Assembly: GCA_964345925.1 (NCBI GenBank)
Contig: CAYFSP010000002.1
Location: 55,444-119,443 of the forward strand
DNA length: 64,000 bases
Reading direction: 5' to 3'
DNA from: Miniphocaeibacter sp964345925
Lineage (GTDB): Bacteria > Bacillota > Clostridia > Tissierellales > Peptoniphilaceae
In this document: piece after piece, positions 8,581-16,341 of the stretch
Layout of the letters: each line of letters opens with the position of its first letter
How positions within the stretch are numbered: the stretch's first letter is position 1
The notes under the pieces: model-generated
Database searches by the model: none
What the model saw: only the letters and a program-made list of their open reading frames with translations
What the model was told of the DNA's origin: nothing
Translations under genes and position numbers: made by a program

Positions 8581-9290
8581 TGATTATATTGCCGGCTATT
8601 GATTTAAAGGATAGAAAATGTGTAAGATTGCATAAAGGTAGGGAAGATGAGGTAACATATTATTTTGATAACCCTGTAGAAGTTGCAAAAGATATAGAGA
8701 GTAAAGGTGCTAAATATCTTCATCTAATAGATTTAGATGGAGCTTTTAGCAATGAAAATAGAAATTATGACATTATAGAGGAAATAGTAAAAAATATTTC
8801 TATACCAATACAGGTTGGTGGTGGAATAAGAAGTGAAGAAATAGTAGAGAAGTTAGTAAATATTGGCGTTAGCAGGATTATAATAGGAACTGTCGCTGTA
8901 GAAAATCCTCAGTTAATAAAATCTTTAATAGAAAAATATGGTGATAAAATAGCCGTATCCGTAGACTGTTATGGTGAAGATGTAGCTATAAAAGGATGGG
9001 TAGAAAAAAGCGATAAAAAGATATTTGATTTTTGTAAAGAATTAAAGGATATGGGGTTAAAGACGATAATATATACGGATATAGATAGAGATGGTACTTT
9101 AGATGGACCAAATATAGAAGTTCTTTCCAAATTACAAAAAATGTTTGGAGATAATATTATTGCAGCAGGTGGACTAAGTAATATTGGTGATTTTTATCGA
9201 TTAAAGGAAATTGGTCTATATGCTGGAGTTACAGGAAAAGCATTATATGAAGGTAAGATTACAATGGAAGAAATATCGAAATTTTCTTAA
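8580..9290 (+). CDS. hisA: HisA, ProFAR isomerase
   Basis: This (beta-alpha)8 barrel isomerase opens the ribose of ProFAR to give PRFAR, the substrate of HisF. The 236 residues show LPAIDLKDRKCVRL at the N terminus with the catalytic Asp, LHLIDLDGAF, the phosphate loop VGGGIRS (about 79-85), YTDIDRDGTLDGPN with the second catalytic Asp, and AAGGLSN (about 197-203). Its start overlaps the hisB stop (TAATG), so it is translationally coupled. HisF follows after 13 bases. Confidence 0.96.
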   Translation: MIILPAIDLKDRKCVRLHKGREDEVTYYFDNPVEVAKDIESKGAKYLHLIDLDGAFSNENRNYDIIEEIVKNISIPIQVGGGIRSEEIVEKLVNIGVSRIIIGTVAVENPQLIKSLIEKYGDKIAVSVDCYGEDVAIKGWVEKSDKKIFDFCKELKDMGLKTIIYTDIDRDGTLDGPNIEVLSKLQKMFGDNIIAAGGLSNIGDFYRLKEIGLYAGVTGKALYEGKITMEEISKFS

Positions 9291-9303
9291 ATAGGAGTAA
9301 TAT

Positions 9304-10089
9304 ATGTATAAAAAAATAGTAGCTTGTTTAGATTGTAAGGATGGTAAACTCGTAAAGGGTGTTAAATTCAAAGAAGTAAAAGAAATAGCAGATCCAGTTG
9401 AAAGAGCAAAATACTATATTGATGAAGGTGTAGATGAAATCATTTACTATGATATAGCAGCTTCAAATGAAGGTAGGGGTAACCAGTTGGAGATAGCAAA
9501 GAAAATTGGTGAAATGACTAAGAAAAAAAATATTCCCTTTACTGTTGGTGGTGGAATAAAATCAATAGAGGACATAGAAGATGCATTAAATGCAGGAGCA
9601 ACAAAGGTTTCTATAAATACAGCTGCAATTATGAATCCGGATTTAGTCAAAGAATCATCTGAAAAATTTGGTAAGGAAAAGATTGTTGTAGCTATAGATG
9701 GCAAGAGAAATTCTTCGGGAAGTTGGGATGTTTATTTAAAAGGCGGTTCAGAAAATACTGGTTTAGATGTAATTGAAATAGCAAAAAAACTTGAAGATTA
9801 TGGAGCAGGTGAACTTTGCATGAACTCTATTGATGGGGATGGATCAAAAATGGGGTATGATTTAGAGTTATTAAAAGAGTTAAAGGATAAGTTGACAATT
9901 CCAATAATAGCTTCAGGAGGAGCTGGCAAATTAGAACATTTTAAAGAAGCTTTTGAAGCAGGAGCTACTTCTGCCTTAGGTGCATCGGTATTTCATTTTG
10001 ATGAAATAGATATACATGATTTAAAAAGATATTTATTATTTAAAAATATAGAAGTAGATTGGAGCAATTACGAACATGAAAATAGATAA
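9304..10089 (+). CDS. hisF: HisF, cyclase subunit of imidazole glycerol phosphate synthase
   Basis: HisF uses ammonia to convert PRFAR to imidazole glycerol phosphate and AICAR. Normally the ammonia comes from the partner glutaminase HisH. The 261-residue barrel keeps both catalytic Asp (ACLDCKDG, residue 10; VAIDGKR, residue 132) and the phosphate loops. The gate residues matching Thermotoga E46, K99 and E167 are kept. However, the near-invariant Asp matching D98 at the HisH interface is Thr (GATKVSIN, residue 100), Q123 is Glu, R5 is Lys, and the DRDGT loop reads DGDGS. With no hisH in the operon, an ammonia-dependent HisF is possible; that is inference. Confidence 0.94.
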   Translation: MYKKIVACLDCKDGKLVKGVKFKEVKEIADPVERAKYYIDEGVDEIIYYDIAASNEGRGNQLEIAKKIGEMTKKKNIPFTVGGGIKSIEDIEDALNAGATKVSINTAAIMNPDLVKESSEKFGKEKIVVAIDGKRNSSGSWDVYLKGGSENTGLDVIEIAKKLEDYGAGELCMNSIDGDGSKMGYDLELLKELKDKLTIPIIASGGAGKLEHFKEAFEAGATSALGASVFHFDEIDIHDLKRYLLFKNIEVDWSNYEHENR

Positions 10090-10690
10090 TATTAAGTGGA
10101 ATAAAGATGGTCTTGTACCAGCTGTAGTTCAAAACGCTGAATCAAGAGAAGTATTAATGGTAGCCTATATGAATGAGGAATCATTAAAGAAAACATTGAA
10201 AACTAAACAGACATGGTTTTATAGCAGATCAAGAAAAGAGCTTTGGAATAAAGGTGAAACATCGGGAAATACACAAAAAGTAGTTGAAATTGCATTAGAT
10301 TGTGATTATGATACAGTCTTGATAAAAGTGATTCCAAAAGGTCCAGCATGTCATACAGGTGAAGTTTCATGTTTCCACAATGAAGTGGAAAAATATGAAG
10401 ATTATGTTAATAGACAAATTCTTCATAAAGAATACGAAATAATAAAAAATAGGGATAAAAATCCTAAAGAGGGGTCATATACCAATTACTTGTTAAAAGA
10501 AGGTGTAGATAAAATCTGTAAAAAGATTGGTGAAGAATCTGCAGAGACAATAATAGGCGCTAAAAATAATTCTAAAGAAGAATTAATATATGAAGCATCT
10601 GATTTGTTATATCATCTAAATGTACTTTTATATAATCAAGGTGTAGAACTAGATGAAATCATGATGGAAATAGAAAAAAGATATAAATAA
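10076..10690 (+). CDS. hisIE: Bifunctional PRAMP cyclohydrolase / PRATP pyrophosphohydrolase
   Basis: The protein catalyses steps two and three of histidine synthesis. The N-terminal HisI part (about 1-110) has SREVLMVAYMN, TWFYSRSR, the metal site DCDYD and the zinc cysteines GPACHTG and SCF. The C-terminal HisE part (about 115-204) is the MazG-like helical domain with EGSYTNYLL, GEESAETIIGA and EASDLLYHL. At 204 residues it is a normal fusion. Its ATG lies 14 bases inside the end of hisF. It is the last gene before the operon terminator. Confidence 0.96.
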   Translation: MKIDNIKWNKDGLVPAVVQNAESREVLMVAYMNEESLKKTLKTKQTWFYSRSRKELWNKGETSGNTQKVVEIALDCDYDTVLIKVIPKGPACHTGEVSCFHNEVEKYEDYVNRQILHKEYEIIKNRDKNPKEGSYTNYLLKEGVDKICKKIGEESAETIIGAKNNSKEELIYEASDLLYHLNVLLYNQGVELDEIMMEIEKRYK

Positions 10691-10717
10691 AACAAGACCA
10701 ATTTTGGTCTTGTTTTT
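10691..10717. terminator. Terminator at the end of the his operon, usable from both sides
   Basis: AACAAGACCAA pairs with TTGGTCTTGTT with a two-base loop and runs into a T-tract. The A-run on the other side could let it serve the convergent flavodoxin gene too. Confidence 0.85.
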
Positions 10718-10739
10718 TATAGGGGTAGTTTAGAGTTAA

Positions 10740-11165
10740 TTATGCATTAGCACATGCAATTCCAAACTCTTTACATTTATTTATATCCTCATCTGATGGA
10801 TTATCATAAGAAGGAAAGGATTCAGTTACTAAAATTGCACCAGAATCTTTTGCTCGTTGTGTCCATTCCTCCATCCATTCTCCATTATTCCATTCATAAG
10901 AACCGAATAGAGCTATTTTTTTGCCGGATAGTTTATCTTCACAGCCTGCATACATCTCTTCAAAATCTTCTTCTAACTCTTCATCTCCCATAGCGGGGCA
11001 GCCAAAAGCTATAACTTCGTAATCATCCATTTTACTAGAATCAAAATCATCACTAAAAATTAAATCTACATTATCTGTAACAGTATTGGCACCTTCTAAA
11101 ATGGCATTAGCCATGTTTTCTGTATTACCTGTTCCAGTCCAATACACTATTGCAAGTTTCTTCAT
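10740..11165 (-). CDS. Flavodoxin
   Basis: This short-chain FMN electron carrier probably replaces ferredoxin in the cytosol when iron is scarce. The 141 residues carry the FMN phosphate loop WTGTGNTENMA (about 9-19), the flavin-stacking stretch FGCPAMGDEELEE (about 54-66) and GSYEWNNGEWMEEW (about 88-101). It starts behind AAGGAG and overlaps the end of the upstream DUF3793 gene by 41 bases, so the two form an operon. The shared promoter carries a Fur-like box, which fits iron-limited expression. Confidence 0.93.
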   Translation of the reverse strand: MKKLAIVYWTGTGNTENMANAILEGANTVTDNVDLIFSDDFDSSKMDDYEVIAFGCPAMGDEELEEDFEEMYAGCEDKLSGKKIALFGSYEWNNGEWMEEWTQRAKDSGAILVTESFPSYDNPSDEDINKCKEFGIACANA

Positions 11166-11717
11166 TAAATTCTCCTTTGTATGTTTTTATAATATTTTCC
11201 AAATCAAATCCTAAATTTAAGTAATTTTGGCAAAATATAGTACATTTTTTAAAAGAAGAGAATCTTTTTTTATCATAGCTTACATTATCATAAACTTTCC
11301 ATGTTCCAGTTAGCAAAGAATTTTTTCCTTTATTTATTATATATTTTTCTACATCAGAAAGAGGATAGTCTAAAAATAATCCTATTTCATGAGGAAATTT
11401 TTCACAAAAAAATATTCTTTTACTAAGGTAAACAATTGATTCAAATAAATCATTAATAGGATAATTATATTTTTCAAGAAATTGAATAGTACTATTTTTG
11501 TTCAATCTTTTCATAAGTCCTACAATATTAAAAATATATAGTAGGGTAGAGCTTTCGCTTTCCTTTAAAATATAAATATGGATATTATATTTGTTTAGAA
11601 TATAGTTATATGAATTTATTTTTTCTCTAGATATATAAATTGTAGGAATATTTATTAAATTTGCGACTTTTATACCACAAATAGTGGGGAAGCATGATTA
11701 ATAATATAATTAAGCAA
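11125..11717 (-). pseudogene. DUF3793 family protein, broken by a one-base frameshift
   Basis: Translation should start at TTG behind AAGGAGAGA and reads LLNYIINHASP, then runs into a stop. One frame over, the family sequence continues as TICGIKVANLI and on through FPHEIGLFLDYPLSDVEKYI and the KGKNSLLTGTWKVY motif to the end. One missing base in a run of C (CCCC for CCCCC) around 11686-11690 explains the break. Restored, it is about 197 residues, the usual DUF3793 size. An internal ATG at 11514 would give only the last 129 residues. The role of DUF3793 is unknown; it is commonly found with flavodoxins. The break could be real or a homopolymer error. Confidence 0.8.
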
Positions 11718-11761
11718 TATAAATTCTCTCTCCTTAAATGATATTTAATATCATCAAGCAA

Positions 11762-11790
11762 ATTATAACATCGTCGTTTTCCGTAGTCAA
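11762..11790 (-). promoter_or_regulatory. Promoter of the DUF3793-flavodoxin operon
   Basis: Read on the minus strand, TTGACT and TATAAT are separated by 17 bases, a near-consensus sigma-A promoter. It lies about 45 bases upstream of the TTG start of DUF3793 and its -35 overlaps a Fur-like palindrome. Confidence 0.75.
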
Positions 11791-11802
11791 TAACGATTAT
11801 CA
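11788..11802. promoter_or_regulatory. Fur-type operator
   Basis: On the minus strand TGATAATCGTTATTG matches the 7-1-7 Fur inverted repeat (TGATAAT-N-ATTATCA) at 11 of 14 positions, with one half perfect. It overlaps the -35 element of the flavodoxin operon promoter, a place where a repressor would block transcription. Iron control of flavodoxin is well established in other bacteria. Confidence 0.65.
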
Positions 11803-11846
11803 ATTAGGTTAAAGATTTATATTAAATATAAAATACTCTTTATTCA

Positions 11847-11874
11847 TTGAATAATATATTAAAGTTGATATAAT
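11847..11874 (+). promoter_or_regulatory. Likely secG promoter
   Basis: TTGAAT and a perfect TATAAT are separated by 16 bases, about 70 bases before the secG start. Confidence 0.5.
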
Positions 11875-11944
11875 AGAATCTACTTGTAAATATAGGTATA
11901 TTATGGTATTATCGGAATGGATATTTAAAAATGGGAGGTGCAAG

Positions 11945-12172
11945 GTGTCTTTATTTTTACAGATAATATTAGCTATAACTAGTATAGTTATTATTGTAAG
12001 CGTACTATTTCAAGACTCGAAATCCGATGGTTTGGCTTCTTTAACAGAAAGTTCAAACACTGGCGGATATGGTAAAAAAACTTCAAAAAATTATTTTATA
12101 GATAGAATTGTAATCGTGTGTTCAATTTTATTCTTAGTATCAGCTTTATTATTAGCAATTTTTTCAAAATAA
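11945..12172 (+). CDS. secG: Preprotein translocase subunit SecG
   Basis: SecG is the small non-essential subunit of the SecYEG membrane channel. The 75-residue product has two hydrophobic helices (about 2-22 and 54-73) joined by a Gly/Ser-rich loop. That loop holds the FQDSKSDGLASL and GGYGKKT segments typical of the family. The open frame reaches back to an ATG at 11903, but I chose the GTG because GGGAGGTG stands six bases before it and the family begins directly with the first helix. In many Firmicutes secG lies beside rnr and smpB; here those are 49 kb away. Confidence 0.88.
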   Translation: MSLFLQIILAITSIVIIVSVLFQDSKSDGLASLTESSNTGGYGKKTSKNYFIDRIVIVCSILFLVSALLLAIFSK

Positions 12173-12200
12173 TCTATTTGTTGTTTAATTATGTAAATTT

Positions 12201-12227
12201 AGCGATTATTAATAATCGCTTTATTTT
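12201..12227 (+). terminator. Hairpin after secG, probable terminator
   Basis: AGCGATTATT and AATAATCGCT form a perfect 20-base palindrome, followed by TTATTTT. The T-run is interrupted, so termination may be partial. Confidence 0.6.
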
Positions 12228-12252
12228 ATTATTTTAAGGAGGAATGTATTTT

Positions 12253-14286
12253 ATGGATTCAAGTATTTTTGGATACATAGCTATTGGAGCTGGAGTACTT
12301 GCAATACTATTTTCATTTTTAAAGTATTCAAGTATAGCTAAAATGGCGGAAGGTAATGCTAGAATGAAAGAGATCTCAGGATTTATTCATGATGGTGCAA
12401 TGGCTTACCTAGGAAGACAGAATAAAGCAATTATAGTGTTTTTGGTTGTAGTAGCAATAATTTTAGGTGTTGCTATAAATGTACCAACTGCAATTTGTTT
12501 CATAGTTGGAGGATTATTCTCAATGTTAGCAGGTTTTGTAGGTATGAAAGCTGCTACAAAGGCAAATGTTAGAACTGCTAATGCAGCAATGGAAAGCGGA
12601 ATGGGTAAAGCATTAAACGTTGCTTTCTCAGGTGGAGCAGTAATGGGTATGATAGTTGTAGGTTTAGGTATTATTGGTATTACTGGTGCATATCTTATCT
12701 TTGAAGATACTTCAATAGTAACAGGATTTAGTTTTGGTGCTTCATCAATAGCGTTATTCGCTAGAGTTGGTGGTGGTATTTATACTAAAGCTGCTGACGT
12801 AGGAGCTGACTTAGTAGGTAAGGTTGAAGCTGGTATTCCAGAGGATGACCCAAGAAACCCTGCAGTTATAGCTGACAACGTTGGAGACAATGTTGGTGAC
12901 GTTGCTGGTATGGGTGCTGACTTATTTGAGTCATATGTTGGTTCAATTTTATCAGGCATTACATTGGGAGTTGTTGCTTTTGGTGTTGGTGGAATCTATT
13001 ATTCTTTTGCAGTAGCTGCAGTAGGGGTTATAGCATCAATTCTAGGAGTATTATTCGTTAGAGGTGACAAAGATCCACAAAAGGCATTGAATATGGGTAC
13101 TTTTGCTAGTGCTATTATAGCAATAATTGGATCTGGAATATTATCAAAGATGATATTAGAAAGCTATAAACCATTTATAGCTGTTACAATAGGAATTGTA
13201 GTAGGTTTATTAATATCTCAATTTACTGAATATTATACTTCTGGAGACAAAAAGCCAGTTCAAAAAATTGCTGAAGAATCTGAAACAGGAGCTTCAACAA
13301 ATATTATTTCAGGTTTAGCTATTGGTATGAAATCAACAGCTGCTCCTATTATAATAATTGCTATAGGTATAATAGCTGCATACTTATTTAGTGGTGGTGC
13401 AGGTAGTTCAGATATGGCTGTTAAAGAAGGTTTATACGGTATAGCAATAGCAGCTATAGGAATGTTATCTACTTGTGGTATGACTATAGCAGTAGATGCT
13501 TATGGTCCTATTTCAGATAATGCTGGTGGTATTGCTGAAATGTGTGAATTACCAGAAGAAGTAAGAGAAGTTACAGATAAATTAGACGCTGTTGGTAATA
13601 CTACAGCTGCAATTGGTAAGGGCTTTGCAATTGGTTCTGCTGCTTTAACTGCTTTAGCATTATTTGCTTCATATAACGAAGCTGTTAAATTAGCAGGTAT
13701 AGATGTTTCTAAACCAGAAGTTATTGCGGGAATGTTCATTGGTGGTATGCTACCATTCCTATTCTCTGCATTGACAATGGATGCAGTAGGAACAGCAGCT
13801 AATGATATGATTCAAGAGGTAAGAAGACAATTTAAAGAAATTCCTGGAATAATGGAAGGTAAAGCTCAACCAGATTATAATAAATGTGTTGATATTTCCA
13901 CAACAGCAGCATTAAGAGAAATGATTGTACCTGGAATTTTAGCAGTTGTTTCACCAGTTGCTATTGGTTTATTACTAGGACCTGAATCATTAGGTGGATT
14001 ATTAGCAGGATCACTTGTAACAGGTGTTTTAATGGCAATATTCATGTCAAATGCCGGTGGTGCTTGGGATAATGCTAAGAAGTATATAGAAGATGGACAT
14101 CATGGTGGAAAGGGTTCAGAAGCTCATAAGGCAGCTGTAACTGGAGATACTGTAGGAGATCCATTTAAAGATACTTCAGGACCATCATTAAATATTTTAA
14201 TAAAACTAATGACTGTAGTTGCATTAGTATTTGCTCCATTAGTAAAAGAATTTGGTGGCGTATTATTAAATTTATTTGGTAATTAA
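12253..14286 (+). CDS. hppA: Membrane-bound ion-pumping pyrophosphatase
   Basis: The enzyme couples hydrolysis of pyrophosphate to export of Na+ or H+ across the cell membrane. The roughly 677 residues form about 16 helices. Pyrophosphate and Mg ligands are visible in DDPRNPAVIADNVGDNVGD (about 201-219), in SDNAGGIAEM (about 420-429) and in GDTVGDPFKDTSGPS near the C terminus. The GNTTAAIGKG motif has Ala where K+-independent enzymes have Lys, so this is the K+-dependent type. Na+ against H+ cannot be settled by eye. The ATG at 12244 sits only two bases from GGAGG, so I prefer the ATG nine bases later. Confidence 0.94.
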   Translation: MDSSIFGYIAIGAGVLAILFSFLKYSSIAKMAEGNARMKEISGFIHDGAMAYLGRQNKAIIVFLVVVAIILGVAINVPTAICFIVGGLFSMLAGFVGMKAATKANVRTANAAMESGMGKALNVAFSGGAVMGMIVVGLGIIGITGAYLIFEDTSIVTGFSFGASSIALFARVGGGIYTKAADVGADLVGKVEAGIPEDDPRNPAVIADNVGDNVGDVAGMGADLFESYVGSILSGITLGVVAFGVGGIYYSFAVAAVGVIASILGVLFVRGDKDPQKALNMGTFASAIIAIIGSGILSKMILESYKPFIAVTIGIVVGLLISQFTEYYTSGDKKPVQKIAEESETGASTNIISGLAIGMKSTAAPIIIIAIGIIAAYLFSGGAGSSDMAVKEGLYGIAIAAIGMLSTCGMTIAVDAYGPISDNAGGIAEMCELPEEVREVTDKLDAVGNTTAAIGKGFAIGSAALTALALFASYNEAVKLAGIDVSKPEVIAGMFIGGMLPFLFSALTMDAVGTAANDMIQEVRRQFKEIPGIMEGKAQPDYNKCVDISTTAALREMIVPGILAVVSPVAIGLLLGPESLGGLLAGSLVTGVLMAIFMSNAGGAWDNAKKYIEDGHHGGKGSEAHKAAVTGDTVGDPFKDTSGPSLNILIKLMTVVALVFAPLVKEFGGVLLNLFGN

Positions 14287-14290
14287 TATA

Positions 14291-14316
14291 AAAAGATGCG
14301 AAAGCATCTTTTTTTT
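14291..14316 (+). terminator. Terminator after the pyrophosphatase
   Basis: AAAAGATGC, GAAA loop, GCATCTTTT, then more T. A stable tetraloop hairpin. Confidence 0.88.
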
Positions 14317-14367
14317 ATGTATATTTTAAGTAAAATCTGCTATTATAGATATGTTAAGAGGTGAATT

Positions 14368-15042
14368 ATGAGAGTATTAATAGTAGAGGATGAAGTAAGA
14401 TTATCCGAAGCGATTGCTGAAATATTAAAATCTGAGAAATATGATGTAGATGTGGTACATACAGGTAACGAAGGTCTAGATTATGGCTTGTCGGATATAT
14501 ATGATTGTATTATTTTGGATGTCATGTTACCAGGATTAGATGGTTTCTCTATTTTAAAGGAATTGAGAAAACAAAAGATTTCAACGCCTATTTTAATGTT
14601 AACGGCTAAAGATGAAATTTCCAATAAAGTTGAAGGACTTGATTATGGTGCAGATGACTATATGACGAAACCTTTTGATATAGAGGAGCTACTGGCTAGA
14701 ATACGTTCAATAACCAGAAGACAGGGACAGGTATTTATAAATGAAATAGAATTTGAGGATTTAAAGCTTGATTTATCGAATTTTAATATTTCAACAAATG
14801 AAAAATCAATAAATTTAACAGCTAAGGAATTTGAGATAATGAAACTTTTAATGAGCAATATAAATATTGTCGTTACGAAAGATGAACTCATATCTAAGAT
14901 TTGGGGATACGATTCCGATGCAGAGGATAATAATGTAGAAGTGTATATATCCTTTCTACGTAAGAAATTAAAATTTTTAAAAAGTGATGTTAATATAGTC
15001 ACTTTACGAAAGTTGGGATATAAACTTGAATATACTGGTTAA
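14368..15042 (+). CDS. OmpR/PhoB-type response regulator
   Basis: This is the cytosolic, DNA-binding half of a two-component system. The receiver domain (about 1-118) has the acidic pocket VEDE (6-9), the phospho-acceptor Asp51 in ILDVMLPGLDG, the switch Thr in MLTAKD and Lys in DDYMTKPF. The C-terminal winged-helix domain (about 130-222) has LTAKEFEIMKLLM and the recognition region with VEVYISFLRKKL. The ATG follows AAGAGGTG. Its end overlaps the kinase gene by 17 bases. The signal and target genes are unknown; the neighbours give no clear hint. Confidence 0.93.
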   Translation: MRVLIVEDEVRLSEAIAEILKSEKYDVDVVHTGNEGLDYGLSDIYDCIILDVMLPGLDGFSILKELRKQKISTPILMLTAKDEISNKVEGLDYGADDYMTKPFDIEELLARIRSITRRQGQVFINEIEFEDLKLDLSNFNISTNEKSINLTAKEFEIMKLLMSNINIVVTKDELISKIWGYDSDAEDNNVEVYISFLRKKLKFLKSDVNIVTLRKLGYKLEYTG

Positions 15043-16270
15043 GTTAAAGAGACAATTTATAGCAATAAGTATGTCTCTTGTAGCATTTGTATTAATAGTA
15101 ATTTTCTCTAGTATACTTATGTTTTTTTATAGAATATTAATAGTTCCTGAAAAAAATGATTTAGAAAATAGTGCTATTGAAATTCTAATAAATAAATATG
15201 ATGTAGATAAACGATATAATGATATGCAACAAGGTAAATTTGTATTCTTGTATTTAAAAACAGATGAAGGATATAAGTTTCTAGATGGTAGTATGAAAGA
15301 GCCCTTAAGCGATGAACAGTTTAATATAATTTATAAATATTTAAGTTCTAGAGAAGACTCTGATGGATATGTAAATGATGGAATAAATGCAGGAAAAAAT
15401 ATTCTATATATGAAACGGGATTTTATGAATACTGGTAATGAGTATTTAGCTCTTTCCTATACTAAAACATATATGGTGTTTTCAAATCTTTTTAAAGCAT
15501 TGCTTACTGCGTTTATGTCAGCTCTAGTGTTAATATTTTTTGTGGCAAGTTTTTTGGCGAATTGGGCACTGCGCCCAGTAGAAAGGGCATGGAAACTACA
15601 AAAACAATTTATAGGAGATGCCTCTCATGAGCTGAAGACTCCACTGACAGTTATTTTAGCAAATTTAAAAATATTGAAACGGGATGAAAGTTTGACGGCT
15701 GAACAGAGTAAATGGGTTGACAATACAAATGATGAAGCTATTCGAATGAAGGACTTAGTAGAGGAGATGTTATATCTTGCTAGAGGGGATATTGAAAATA
15801 ATAAGTTTAATGGAACGGATGTAAACTTTTCCGAACTCGTTGAAGAGGTTCTTCTTACTTTTGAATCGTTGGCTTTTGAAAAGGGTTTATCACTTATGTA
15901 TGACAATATTGAAGAGGATATTTACTGTGTAGGAGATAAACAGCAGCTTAAGAGAATGTTAATAATATTGGTGGACAATGCAGTTAAATATTCTGATCCG
16001 GGAAATGATATAAATGTTTATCTGTATAAAAATGATAAAAAGATATTTTTCAAAATAACATCTATAGGTGAGGTTATTAAAGCTGAAAATGCAAAAAAAA
16101 TATTTGAAAGGTTTATTAGAGAATCGGAATCTAGAGCTAGAAACTCTGTTGGAGGTTATGGATTAGGACTTTCAATTGCAAAAAACATTGTTGAAAATCA
16201 TAAAGGAAAAATCAAATGGGAACCATATGATGATATTGGAAATTCTTTTATTGTTGAATTAGAGGGATAA
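15026..16270 (+). CDS. Sensor histidine kinase
   Basis: The membrane kinase partner of the preceding regulator. Two membrane helices (about 12-37 and 157-181) bracket an extracytoplasmic sensor of about 115 residues. A very short linker leads to the dimerisation domain with the phospho-accepting His201 in DASHELKTPL. The ATPase domain follows, with the N box around DNAVKYS and the G2 box GGYGLGLSIAKNI near the C terminus. The start lies inside the end of the regulator gene. The terminator overlaps its stop codon. Confidence 0.92.
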   Translation: MNILVKLKRQFIAISMSLVAFVLIVIFSSILMFFYRILIVPEKNDLENSAIEILINKYDVDKRYNDMQQGKFVFLYLKTDEGYKFLDGSMKEPLSDEQFNIIYKYLSSREDSDGYVNDGINAGKNILYMKRDFMNTGNEYLALSYTKTYMVFSNLFKALLTAFMSALVLIFFVASFLANWALRPVERAWKLQKQFIGDASHELKTPLTVILANLKILKRDESLTAEQSKWVDNTNDEAIRMKDLVEEMLYLARGDIENNKFNGTDVNFSELVEEVLLTFESLAFEKGLSLMYDNIEEDIYCVGDKQQLKRMLIILVDNAVKYSDPGNDINVYLYKNDKKIFFKITSIGEVIKAENAKKIFERFIRESESRARNSVGGYGLGLSIAKNIVENHKGKIKWEPYDDIGNSFIVELEG

Positions 16271-16281
16271 CCTCTTTTTTT
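16261..16281 (+). terminator. Short terminator overlapping the kinase stop codon
   Basis: AGAGG and CCTCT form a short stem around GATAA, followed by seven T. The stem has only five pairs, so it may leak. Confidence 0.55.
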
Positions 16282-16341
16282 AACACAAAAAATGTGATAT
16301 ATTAAATTATGTAGAATTTTTAAAAGTTTTAGGAGGAAATT

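Noticed and set aside
11903..11944. N-terminal extension of SecG from the upstream ATG
   Set aside because: GGGAGGTG is correctly placed for the GTG at 11945, and SecG proteins begin at the first helix.
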